Below are positions 18,777 through 27,370 of a stretch of DNA of 27,370 nt, in pieces. The first letter of the stretch is position 1, and every line of letters starts with the position of its first letter. Origin of the DNA: Cyclostephanos tholiformis (Eukaryota > Bacillariophyta > Thalassiosirophyceae > Thalassiosirales > Thalassiosiraceae); assembly GCA_036939975.1 (NCBI GenBank), contig JALLPB010000794.1, positions 1-27,370 of the forward strand, read 5' to 3'. The translations under genes and the position numbers were made by a program. The notes under the pieces are model-generated. The model was not told the origin of the DNA. It did not search any database and saw only the letters and a list, made by a program, of their open reading frames with translations.

Positions 18777-21386
18777 ATGAATGATGAAAATCAATATACG
18801 CCGGGGGGGGGGGAAGCGAATGATAACGACGGATGCGACCGCGAAGATGCATCGATCAAGACAACGCTGTCACCACAAGGCCCCGTAGCCGATGCCGCGG
18901 CCGCATCGACCCCACCGTCCGATGCGAAGCCCAAGAGGAGGGCGCACAAAAAGCGCAATGCATCGAAGGGGCGGCGTAAGAAGCTGTGGAGTCGTGCCGC
19001 GGGATCTCCGCCTGGGATTACCTCCCGAGCCGAATGGCTGGAGCTGATGAAATTGAGTGATACGGCTCGTACGGATGAAGACCCGGGTGTTGACGGATGC
19101 GTGATAGATCGTTGCCCGTTAGGGCCACTACCTGGGCCAACCGTTTGTCTTGCCACGCAGCCATTACCCGACTTCGGTCGATTGGAAAACTGGCAAACAA
19201 CGGAGGGATCCGATCATAGGGATATTCTGATTAATCTTTTGTTTGGTGGAGGACAAAATGACGATGGTAGCCGCAAGTACGCGACACAGCAGAAGCGAAA
19301 GAAGAGAAAATTAACTACGGATTCCACCCAGGAAAATGATAATTGCGAACGCAAACCAAGTTCGTTATCGCCGCTCAACGTCCCTCCTTTGCCACCATGG
19401 TCCATTATCTCAAATATGGCGGGCGTTGGTGGAGTGGCCGTAATTGAAATAGAAGTAATCGGTGGAGAGAAAGGCACGACAAACCCTCTCATGCCCTCAC
19501 GGCGCATCGTTGACTCCGTGAATGCCAAATGCGACAACGTGTGGATTTCGCTCCTACGACAAAAAAAAACACTCATTTGCGGCAATAGAGATGATGGCAA
19601 AAAAGTAACTCGTACAATTGGAGCGGCCTGCAGGGTCAAATTGTTCCACGAAAACAACAAACAGCCCCGTTGCTTGTCTGATGCGCTTATGTTTCTCCCT
19701 CCTCCTCCTACAGAATTTGATAAAGCAAATCAAGTGAATGATCTTGATATAGCTCGTGCCATGGATGATTTGTTGTTGAAGTCAAAACAGATGCGTACTG
19801 AGGGATTTCCTGTCGAATCTCGATCCCCTCTATCACTTACTTCTAGGCCTGCATCAGATAATACTTTGACTGCAATGTCGGCAAGAGAACAAATATGTAA
19901 AGTTTCTCGAGGATCCCTCTCCAGTATAGATGTGCATAATTCACTTGAACTGGTCACTGCACTGTCGACTAATGTGGTGCTGAATTGCATTGAGGAGGAT
20001 GCCATAAAAAATGGTGATGATTTTACGAAGTTTGAACATTGGGTGAAATCCTTTAGTCACCACATAGTCAATGAAGATGATCTCAATGGACATCTGAAAC
20101 GATCGCGACAGAGAAAAATATTTGCTCTAGATTGTGAAATGGTAAAAACATCATCGCCATCACCGGAACTTGCGCGAGTGTCTGTGGTCATGTTTACTGG
20201 ATGGAATGACAAAAGAGAAAATCACACGAATCTACCATGTGGGGAAGAGGAGAGGAGCATCGTCGTCTTGGATGAGCTTGTGAAACCCCGTAGAAAAGTG
20301 TTGGACTACATCACAGGTAATTAGCTCTCTCGTTCAGTATGTTACACGAAACTTTACAAGAAGGATGTCTCACGAGCTCACGATTCACTTTCTCGTGAAG
20401 AATATTCTGGGATCACTCCCGAAATGCTCCAGCATGTCGATACGCGAATTGAAGACATCCAAATCCGCTTGCTGGCAATGATAGACGAACAGGATATTCT
20501 CGTGGGTCATTCGTTGGAAAATGATCTTCAAGCGCTTAGGCTTGTCCACGATAAAGTTATCGATACATCTGTCATTTTCCGTGGAATGAATGGAAGAAAA
20601 TTTTCCCTCAAGCATCTTACCAGTGTCTTGCTCCACAAGAAAATTCAAAACGGCTCCGCAGGCCACTGCAGCTCAGAAGATGCGCAAGCAGCTCTTGTCT
20701 TGGCGTTGCGTAGAGCACGCCATGGCTATTCATTCAGATTGAAGGAGAGCTCGAAGCGGGAGAGTATCATCGGTGTCTTCCAAAATATGAATCGCGCAGC
20801 AAAAAAGGGGACGGATGCATCAACTTTTGTCGAGAGAAATGACGGAGCTTGTGTATGCATCGGTAACAATGATTGGATAACAAAGTATGCTCAATCTGCA
20901 GAAGGTGCACACCATATATTACTCTGCGATTCAATTTTGAGCACCATGTCCATGGCTGTGCCTTCCTGGCTTTCGAGTACTTTGTCAACTAAAAGAGCTG
21001 GTCTTCTTTGGGCTAATTTGCGCTGCGAAAATCAAAGTGCGAATGGAAACGATCACTGGAAGAGTCAAATTAAGAAACTGGATGAGCTCGTGGTGAGTAG
21101 AACCTAGGCGAGCGAGTTCACTTGATGCTATTATATGCCCCTACTCAAAATGCAGTGTCAACGACGCTCACAGAAACAGTTGGTAGACAGAGTACCATTT
21201 GGTACGGCAATACTAATGATATTTCAACACAATTACAAAAAAGCGTTGGCTCTTACCCAGCAGCGTAAGGCATCTCGCAATCCTAAAGCCACATTGCGAT
21301 GGACATCATTGCAAGAGAAAGAATGGAACGTCTGCATGGAAGAGTGCAGGTATGGAGAGGCAATTTGGATTGGGACAGCTTGCTAA
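18777..21386 (+). CDS. Rex1/REXO-type DEDDh RNA 3'-exonuclease, three exons
   Basis: This family trims 3' ends of structured RNAs such as 5S rRNA and tRNA precursors in yeast, in the nucleus. Exons are 18777-20316, 20401-21092 and 21156-21386, about 820 aa. Splicing rebuilds the conserved block VLDYIT-E-YSGITPEML. Catalytic residues are all present: ExoI FALDCEMV with Asp452 and Glu454, ExoII VGHSLENDLQAL with Asp555, ExoIII GHCSSEDAQAAL with His602 and Asp607. The long N-terminal part (1-440) is basic then polar, with a strong KPKRRAHKKR/KGRRKK patch likely to act as a nuclear or nucleolar signal; no domain is recognised there. The C-terminal 200 residues after the exonuclease are weakly conserved. 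The third exon is the least certain. The gene is divergent from the dioxygenase across the Helitron and convergent with the SND3-like gene. Confidence 0.88.
20317..20400 (+). other. Rex1-like intron 1 (84 nt)
   Basis: ACAG|GTAATT to CGTGAAG|AATATT, phase 1. The nearer CTCGTTCAG would give a 21-nt intron, too short, and would insert unrelated residues before YSGIT. Confidence 0.8.
21093..21155 (+). other. Rex1-like intron 2 (63 nt)
   Basis: GTG|GTGAGT to AAAATGCAG|TGTCAA, phase 0. Without it the protein would stop five codons later (21105). Confidence 0.65.
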
Positions 21387-21571
21387 CGAGGTTGGGAAGA
21401 AAATAGCACCTTTACATAAACGTCATCGTAGCAAAGTCGTCCTAAACATTCCTAATAAGTCAAACATTAGTCAAGAACTCGTTAGGTTATTCCGACAAAA
21501 CCCATGATAATCATGTCTAAAAAATATGTATATGCATGATCTGATACGGAAGAATTCTGCTCGTCAATTGG

Positions 21572-23126
21572 TTATTTTCTCTTCCTCAACCCGTCACCAG
21601 AATAGCCATTATCCAAATCTGGCATTTCGGCTTCATTAATTACCTTTACTACATCGTCATTCCCTTCTTCTTTTGCATGATCAACTGCAGTTTTTCCCTC
21701 CTTGTCAGTCACCTTGTGCAGTCCAATTGTGATTCCGTCGTAGTCATCTTTGGCTAAGAGCACTTTGGCTGCATCTGCACTACCGTGGAACGCAGACTAA
21801 ATAAATTTCATGAAAAAGAACGAACGCGTCATTGGGGAAAGAAATTTGACCAGAGGTTAGATCATTGTGGGATCATTCGACGTTTCGCCCCTCAATCAAA
21901 ATCAAAGAACCTACCCAGTGAAGAGCATTCCATCCTTCTTTATCCACCATCGCCGGATTGGCCCCCAACGCCTTCATCTGTCTCATAGCACCAATAGCAC
22001 TCTTTGCTCCCAGTCCACTCATGATCATAATTGGCGTCCATCCATTCTCCGAGGTTGCATAATTGATATTTTTCTTGGTCAACATGCTCATGAGAGGCTT
22101 GATGTCAGCATCGGCTCCGAGATCCCAAGTGTCCAGTAAGACATCCTCGAATGATTTTTTGTTCGGCGTCTCCTTGCTGTCTTTTTTCGATGCAATCTCT
22201 TTCTTAATAACTATCACATTGCCCTCCGAATCCACCACTTCATCCTCTCCACTAATGTCCTCCCGAACCTTCTCGCCAAAAATCCGCTTTTCCTTCAAGT
22301 TTACCAATCCTCCTTGAAGCAACACGGTTCTAACTAGCGGGTTTTCGGCCAAGTTGAAGGGGCACATGATGCTTTGAATGGCAAGGCTGACAATCATTCC
22401 TTTCCACAAGTGGAGGCCGACGGTCATGGCGATTTGAAAGAGGGTAGAGCCGACGAGACTGCGTGCAGTGGATGCGATGTGATCGCCCAAAACTTTCTCT
22501 TCGTATTTCTTTTTCGCGTTCGGGTCCGCAAACGGCTTAATACAGAAAATGGGGAAAGGAATGTATTTAAGTGAAGGTGTAATTCGTGGCTGGTCATTGC
22601 CAAGGAATACGGCAATCAAGTACGTGGCACATCTTGTCAGTAAATGCCGAAGGAAAGTGTAATGTAAACTCACCTGGGGTGAGGGGGGCACATAGATCTT
22701 AACGGCATTGGCACTATCCTTTGACGCGGAGTTTGCCTTGAGGTAGACGAACAAAACTATGAGGACGGCGACAGTCTGGACGGCGGCATAGGCGCAACGG
22801 AGGTACAAGACAATTTTGGGATCTTCGCCGTCAAGCTTTCGAGCTGCCAGCATCACTGGCAGCCTGGATCGAGGAGGTGCGCCATAAAATAGACGATAAG
22901 GGAAAAAAAATAACGGGCATGGTGTCAGAAATGGGAGGGTCGGAATGACGAAGGTGTAGGCCAGCGCACTTGGGAATGACAACAACGGTGTCCCCCCCCC
23001 AAATGATAATGGAGTAGATAATTTAATGCCGAAATAGATTTAAGCTGGTTCCAAACATTGACCGCGCCACGGCCACGAAAGAATCCATATGTGGACTCAC
23101 ATTACAAACATCTTATTGAACGCCAT
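21572..23126 (-). CDS. SND3/Pho88-family ER membrane protein with C-terminal ankyrin repeats, four exons
   Basis: SND3 (Pho88) acts with SND1/SND2 in SRP-independent targeting of membrane proteins to the ER. Exons on the minus strand: 23126-23101, 22863-22674, 22535-21915, 21796-21572; 353 aa. The 26-nt first exon restores the family start MAFNKMFVMLPVMLAARKLD followed by GEDP. Helices lie at about 28-51 and 98-128, and LAIQSIMCPFNLAENPLVR (about 121-139) fits the family's conserved LIQSIMPLK-LLEN-LV region. After an acidic/Lys linker come ankyrin-like units (NGWTPIMIMSGLG, GWNALHW|SAFHGSADAAKV, GKTAVDHAKEEG), ending in basic RKRK. Fungal and plant Pho88 proteins are about 190 residues without ankyrins, so this is an unusual fusion. 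The family call rests on pattern memory, not a search. Confidence 0.8.
21797..21914 (-). other. SND3-ankyrin intron 3 (118 nt)
   Basis: TGG|GTAGGT to ATTTAG|TCTGCG on the minus strand, phase 0. It joins GWNALHW to SAFHGSADAAKVLL within one ankyrin unit. Confidence 0.9.
22536..22673 (-). other. SND3-ankyrin intron 2 (138 nt)
   Basis: CCCCAG|GTGAGT to CTGTATTAAG|CCG, phase 0. It is a multiple of three with no stop, so the unspliced frame stays open and hides it. Removal joins VPPSPQ to PFADPNAKKKY. Confidence 0.8.
22864..23100 (-). other. SND3-ankyrin intron 1 (237 nt)
   Basis: AAT|GTGAGT to CTCGATCCAG|GCTG, phase 2, with a pyrimidine-rich tract before the acceptor. It is needed to give an ATG start with the family's short hydrophobic N-terminus. 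Confidence 0.7.
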
Positions 23127-23377
23127 TTTCGAATGAGAAATCGTTTACACCAGGGGTGGCTCGAGTGAGAGGAGAAGACAATTATGAAAAAGGAGGGAGG
23201 AGGGAGGAGGGAGGAGCGAGTCTATGGTTCGTAAGGAGACGAGCTGCCTGCTGCATGCTTTGCCGAGGCGGGCGTGGTTGGAGGAGGATAAATTGGGCGG
23301 GAAAGTCCTGTCGCCGAAGTCATCGCCAACTTGAGATATCACTCTCTTTTTTTTTTTTGACAACCCCACCACAGAAG
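23127..23377. promoter_or_regulatory. Shared divergent promoter region (SND3-ankyrin / TPR-methyltransferase)
   Basis: 251 bp between the two ATGs. It contains a GGAGGA/GGGAGGA purine run (about 23192-23220) and a T tract (about 23347-23358) shortly before the methyltransferase start. No specific site is assigned. Confidence 0.5.
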
Positions 23378-25207
23378 ATGATGTTGTGTACACCACGTAC
23401 AACACTCCCTCAGATTTCAGCCATCATTCTCATGATATCATCAACCGCCCGAACCCTGCTTTATTTTTGGATGGCCCTGACACCGGCACAAGGCAGTATT
23501 CCTCCGCCGCCAAATGTCTTGGAAGCGATTCGTATTTGTCGAGAAAAACTCGAAGTGGATCCCCACCATCCTCGAATACAACACTCGCTCGCTCAGCTTT
23601 TGGATTCGACTATATCTTACGTCGATGACGTAGACACTACATCAATAAACGAGGTTCTGAGGCTGTACCATGCCGTCGGTGTCATGGGAACGAGCAATCG
23701 GGTCGCAGAGAAGAGGCTTCCCCCTTTGAAGATTCGATACGAATCTTTGATTCGTGCCGGGACAATCGCGAAGGACATACTGCACGACAAATCCCTTGCG
23801 ATCGAGTATTACTCGCTTGCGCTGAACCTGGATGGGATTGAGGAGTCGTCTCTACTTCTCGTATTTCAAGCAATTATGCCTACTCTTCTATCGATGGTGA
23901 ATCAAGATGATCATCTTGCTGAAATTACGCTGGATCGCGATGATGGCACGATTTCTAACACTACACGAATCCTGAGGTACGCGTTTGACTTGTGCAATTT
24001 GGTAGAAGCTAAGAGTCCTACGGCATCTATCGTTGACGAATACAGAGGAGCAGCTTTGAGAAGAATGAATCAATCAGAGTCTGCGTATCAATCGTATCGT
24101 CGCGCGGTGGTAAAGTCGAAACAAAATTTCGATCGTGGGATAGGAGATACAAGTAAATCGTTAGCGCTGGCCGCTGATTTTATCAGAACGTCTATCCTGG
24201 CGGCGGCTGCTGCGAGGGAATTAGGGTTAAATATCCAAGAACAATTGAGTTATTTGAATGACGCCGAGCAAGCTGCATTGCCGTTATTGTCATTTATGGA
24301 AGATGTTGAAGATCAAGGGTCAAATGAACTTACCAAAGATCATTTTAGGGACGTAGTAGTCGACTTGTATAACAATATGGGTATTGCTGAAAAGAAGCAA
24401 GGGTCATTGGAGCATGCGAGGGACTTTTTTGTAAAGAGTTTAGAGATTAAGCCGACGGATGGTCATGCACTGGTACAATTGGCAAGCGTTTCTGATGAAA
24501 GTAATGTTGGGGGTATCATTTCAAGCGTAAGAGAGCTCGAGCCAGGATACGTCAGTGCATTATTCGACGGTTACAGCTCTAGGTTCGAGACTGAACTTGT
24601 TGATGTACTTCAATACAAAGGCCACTATTTGCTTTACGACTCCCTACGAAAGGTGTTGACACGAATCGAAAAATCGCCAGAATCTGTAAAGAAAATTATT
24701 GATTTGGGTTGTGGTACTGGTTTACTCGGCGCCCTCATTGCAAATGAAATGCCTTGGGTAGAAATATCAGGGGTGGATCTTTCACAGCGAATGGCTGATA
24801 TTTCACGTGAAAGAAAGAGCAAGCGAGGAAGTAACGTTTATGCCTCGGTGAGGAACGATGACGCAGCGAAATATTTGTCAACATTGGAGAAGCGGTCGAT
24901 AGATTGCGTTCTTGCATCGGATGTATTTATTTACATCGGGGACATATCAAAGGTACTCGAAGAAACATGGGAATGTTTGATCAGTGGCGGCGTGATTGGT
25001 TTCACTATTGAGAGTTATGTAGGGTCTGACGAGGACAGTGGCTTGAGACTACAACCCTGTGGACGGTTTGGTCATTCGAGACCATACGTCAACGAAGTGG
25101 CAAACTTGAAAGGCTTCGAAGTCATTTTCTGGGAAGACTGCGTTCTCCGTCATCAAGGTGGAACAGAGGTTAGAGGATCATCCGTTATTCTGAAGAAAAT
25201 GCAGTAA
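23378..25207 (+). CDS. TPR-repeat SAM-dependent methyltransferase (COG4976-like)
   Basis: 609 aa, single exon from the first ATG (23378); the open frame upstream begins only at GTG. The N-terminus (about 1-40) has hydrophobic segments, fitting a signal peptide or membrane anchor. The middle (about 45-370) is helical with TPR-like units, the clearest being VVDLYNNMGIAEKKQGSLEH, directly followed by ARDFFVKSLEIKP. Then comes LFDGYSSRFETELVDVLQYK and a Rossmann methyltransferase: motif I IIDLGCGTGLLGAL (Asp442), ISGVDLSQRMADISRER, DCVLASDVFIYIGD, and a final GRFGHSRPYVNE. This order and the FDGYSSRF entry are typical of the predicted TPR-containing methyltransferases. The substrate is unknown; the TPR part suggests a protein partner. 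Confidence 0.87.
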   Translation: MMLCTPRTTLPQISAIILMISSTARTLLYFWMALTPAQGSIPPPPNVLEAIRICREKLEVDPHHPRIQHSLAQLLDSTISYVDDVDTTSINEVLRLYHAVGVMGTSNRVAEKRLPPLKIRYESLIRAGTIAKDILHDKSLAIEYYSLALNLDGIEESSLLLVFQAIMPTLLSMVNQDDHLAEITLDRDDGTISNTTRILRYAFDLCNLVEAKSPTASIVDEYRGAALRRMNQSESAYQSYRRAVVKSKQNFDRGIGDTSKSLALAADFIRTSILAAAAARELGLNIQEQLSYLNDAEQAALPLLSFMEDVEDQGSNELTKDHFRDVVVDLYNNMGIAEKKQGSLEHARDFFVKSLEIKPTDGHALVQLASVSDESNVGGIISSVRELEPGYVSALFDGYSSRFETELVDVLQYKGHYLLYDSLRKVLTRIEKSPESVKKIIDLGCGTGLLGALIANEMPWVEISGVDLSQRMADISRERKSKRGSNVYASVRNDDAAKYLSTLEKRSIDCVLASDVFIYIGDISKVLEETWECLISGGVIGFTIESYVGSDEDSGLRLQPCGRFGHSRPYVNEVANLKGFEVIFWEDCVLRHQGGTEVRGSSVILKKMQ

Positions 25208-25624
25208 ATCTCACTCGCCTCAAAGGGATTGCTTACTCCCATTTTTCTGAAGTAGGAAGTGACGTACATGGCGAACCAGTCAATTTTAATGTAAATAATT
25301 ACAGGGCTATCACCACGTTTGACTCTATTTCACTGGACGAAGTTTCTTTTTCGTGACTCGATCTTCAACTTACCAGTAAGCGATCAACGTAAGAATATAT
25401 CCAGCGCATAGGTGAACGATTGTACGTCTGACCAGTTAGCACACGACTGGGCCCACGCTCTATCGCGATGGTGCAAGGCTGGTGCCTGCACACCAAGTGA
25501 TCTATGGATGCTACTAAAGACAAGTGCAGTAGTCTCACTATTTAATAAAAATACTGTATCACCCGCATCCAACGAAATGTCACTCAAGTGTAACCCCCAA
25601 AATCTTTTGCGATCTCAAAATAAG
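25208..25624. other. Convergent intergenic region
   Basis: 3' flanks of the methyltransferase (+) and the dehydrogenase (-). The open frames here show no domain and overlap the dehydrogenase end; I see no gene, RNA or repeat. Confidence 0.5.
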
Positions 25625-27010
25625 TTAAATCACACCACCTCCATAACCACGTTCATAAGCGTACCTATCAGGATAGTCACGTGCACTTGAGTGCCTCCTT
25701 TTGATCAAGCCAGGTCCGCGCTTTTTCAAATCATCAACGGTTCCAGTCCCGAGCAATCCCATAGCTCTGTCAAGTTCCACCTTAAGAATATCGTACGCTT
25801 TGATGACGCCCTCGGTTCCACCAGCTGCCAATCCATATAAATAGGGTTTGCCGACTCCGACAGCATCAGCGCCAAGGGCAAGAGCCTTACAAATATCAGT
25901 GCCGCGTTGGACTCCGCCGTCCATGATAATCTCCACAGTAGGACCTACTGCCTCGCGAATCGAAGGCAAGACATCAATCGTGGCCGGGCTCGTTTCTAAC
26001 TGTCTCGCACCGTGGTTTGACACCCACATAGTAGTGAAGCCAGTCTCCACGGCCCTGACGGCATCGTCGGGACGGCAGACACCCTTAACCGCCGAGGGCA
26101 TGTTCCATTCACCCAAGAGCCACTCAGCATCCTTCCAATCGAACTCAGGGGCGATTTGGCTGTTCACAAACGCAGCCAGCGAATCAGCGGGGACATCCTT
26201 GTTAATGCATGCATAGCTATACTCCTCATGAGACAAAAAATCATACGTCCAAGCGGGCTTCTTCATCGCCTCGACGACCTGATTGAATGTATACTTCGGA
26301 GGAATAGTGAACTCATTTCGAATATCGCGTTCCCTGTTACCATACCATGTAAAGTCTACAGTCAACGCCATCGCATGGAAACCACCCTCCTTCGCTTTGG
26401 CAAGCACTTCCTTCACTAACTCGCGATCTTTCCATACATAGAGTTGAAAGACCTTGGGACCATCTGTCAGTTTTCCGATTTCTGTAATCCCTGTTGTAGC
26501 CAGGCTTGACAAACCGTACAGCGTCCCGTGGTGCTTCGCTGCGCGCGCCGCGGCCGTCTCGCCCTCCCAGTGAAACATCCGATTACCGGCTGTTGGGCAT
26601 CCGAAGAAGGGAAGACTCACTTTTTGGCCAAAGATTTTGGTGGAGAGGTCGAGGGGCGGTTTTAGGCCGGATAGGATGTGGAAGTGCATTTCAAGCTCCG
26701 AGTACGCATCCTTCGCACGGCGAAGAGAAATCTCGTCGTCGGCTCCAGCGTCCAGATAGTCAAAGACCATCTTCACGGGTTATTGATATGGTTCAAAAGG
26801 TATATTGCATGAGAGTGATCACAGAAAAAAACCCGCAAGCATGTCACTTCATCGACTGACCTTATGAGCGCGCTGCTTGGCACACAAGCGCAAATCCGCG
26901 ATGTTCACGGCCTTACGAAGTCGTGCCTTCGATGGTGCATCAAAAATTGCATTGAGGGGAATGTGCTTGAGGAGTTTGTGCACTCCGAGCTTATGGGGGT
27001 TGATTACCAT
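25625..27010 (-). CDS. FMN-dependent alpha-hydroxyacid dehydrogenase/oxidase (LldD/GOX family), two exons
   Basis: These flavin enzymes oxidise L-lactate, glycolate or related 2-hydroxyacids to 2-oxoacids. Exon 1 27010-26861, exon 2 26770-25625, 431 aa. The join gives ADLRLCAKQRAHK|MVFDYLDAGADDE, the family entry (AKRRLPRMVFDYIDGGADDE-type). Visible motifs: PTAGNRMFHWEGETAAARAA, FQLYVW, TVDFTWYGNRERDIRN, VKG with Lys279, and the active-site loop SNHGARQ with His303 and Arg306, then DGGVQRGTDI and GADAVGVGKPYL for FMN phosphate. There is no cytochrome b5 domain, so it is of the single-domain type. The ending GYGGGVI is not a clear peroxisomal signal, and the basic first 35 residues could target mitochondria. 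Lactate versus glycolate cannot be decided from sequence alone. Confidence 0.92.
26771..26860 (-). other. Dehydrogenase intron (90 nt)
   Basis: CATAAG|GTCAGT to CCCGTGAAG|ATG on the minus strand, phase 0. It restores the conserved MVFDYLDAGADDE entry. Confidence 0.88.
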
Positions 27011-27370
27011 TGTTGTGGGTGGTCGCGGCAGGGACAAGAAGTGTTGTGGATTGGTGGGGTGAGTGTTATTGGGGTTGATATTTTTTTTTGATCGAGGGTC
27101 GCACTAAAATCCACGTCCACGTCACACATCATTAATAATACGTAAGCAAAAGAGAGAGAAGGTTGCAGTTGGATATCTAAAATATCTAATAATAGAACAT
27201 CTCCGGGGTTTAGCCAAAACGTAGTAGCTCCTACAGTAGTTTAGCCAAAATTTTTGAGGCTATTCCCTTAATACCGTTGAATACGCGGCTGAAGCAATGG
27301 CTCACGACATGCTTTCTTATAAACAGGTAGCTAAAATTGCTAAAGTAGTAAAAATAGTTTTTGTATGGTT
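27011..27370. other. Right-edge non-coding region with repeat-like motifs
   Basis: Upstream flank of the dehydrogenase gene. From about 27165 on there are short repeated motifs: ATATCTAA twice (about 27172-27190), TTTAGCCAAAA at 27209-27219 and 27240-27250, and GTAGCTAAAATTGCTAAAG further right. This looks like the edge of a dispersed repeat or small transposon extending beyond the window. No coding frame. Confidence 0.4.

Noticed and set aside
20317..20337. A 21-nt intron using the nearby CTCGTTCAG acceptor
   Set aside because: It is too short to splice and would insert about 15 unrelated residues before YSGIT; the acceptor at 20400 gives DYITEYSGIT.
22853..22985. SND3-like start at 22985 or at ATG 22853
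   Set aside because: 22985 is a TTG codon. Starting at 22853 loses the family's hydrophobic N-terminus, which the 26-nt exon at 23101-23126 supplies in phase.

Overview
This is nuclear eukaryotic DNA. Most genes are split by short GT-AG introns (63-237 nt), with intergenic gaps of a few hundred bases. The gene set (ATG9, a Rex1-type RNA exonuclease, an SND3/Pho88 protein, an AAA-like transporter, a TrhO-type tRNA modifier) fits a unicellular alga. A stramenopile, most likely a diatom, is my best inference, but no single diagnostic sequence proves it. Several reading frames look separate but join cleanly once introns are removed. The joins were chosen by splice consensus, phase and family-conserved residues across the junction.

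Layout. 1-2058: no supported gene; short ATACCGA-type repeats at the left edge and a GC-rich CGT/CGA stretch. 2059-5074 (+): ATG9 with a small last exon. 5444-7084 (-): AAA-like/MFS-type transporter. 7354-10902 (+): one gene encoding a TrhO-type rhodanese (tRNA U34 hydroxylase family) fused to an RluA-type pseudouridine synthase. 11242-12719 (-): 2-oxoglutarate/Fe(II) dioxygenase. 12798 to about 18582: an apparently autonomous Helitron with an intact Rep-helicase on the minus strand, a textbook 3' hairpin plus CTAG end, and a candidate 5' end. 18777-21386 (+): Rex1/REXO-type DEDDh exonuclease in three exons. 21572-23126 (-): SND3/Pho88 fused to ankyrin repeats, four exons. 23378-25207 (+): TPR plus SAM-methyltransferase. 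25625-27010 (-): FMN-dependent alpha-hydroxyacid dehydrogenase/oxidase in two exons.

The eight host genes alternate strictly (+ - + - + - + -), giving three divergent pairs and four convergent pairs. Two divergent pairs share start-to-start gaps of 269 and 251 bp. The Helitron sits inside the third divergent gap. Removing it between its proposed ends leaves about 272 bp, which matches the other two and supports the proposed borders.

The genes do not form one pathway. Themes are RNA processing (TrhO-RluA, Rex1), membrane trafficking and protein targeting (ATG9, SND3-ankyrin), transport and metabolism. The most unusual items are the TrhO-RluA fusion, the SND3-ankyrin fusion, and the intact Helitron with a 9-nt first coding exon.
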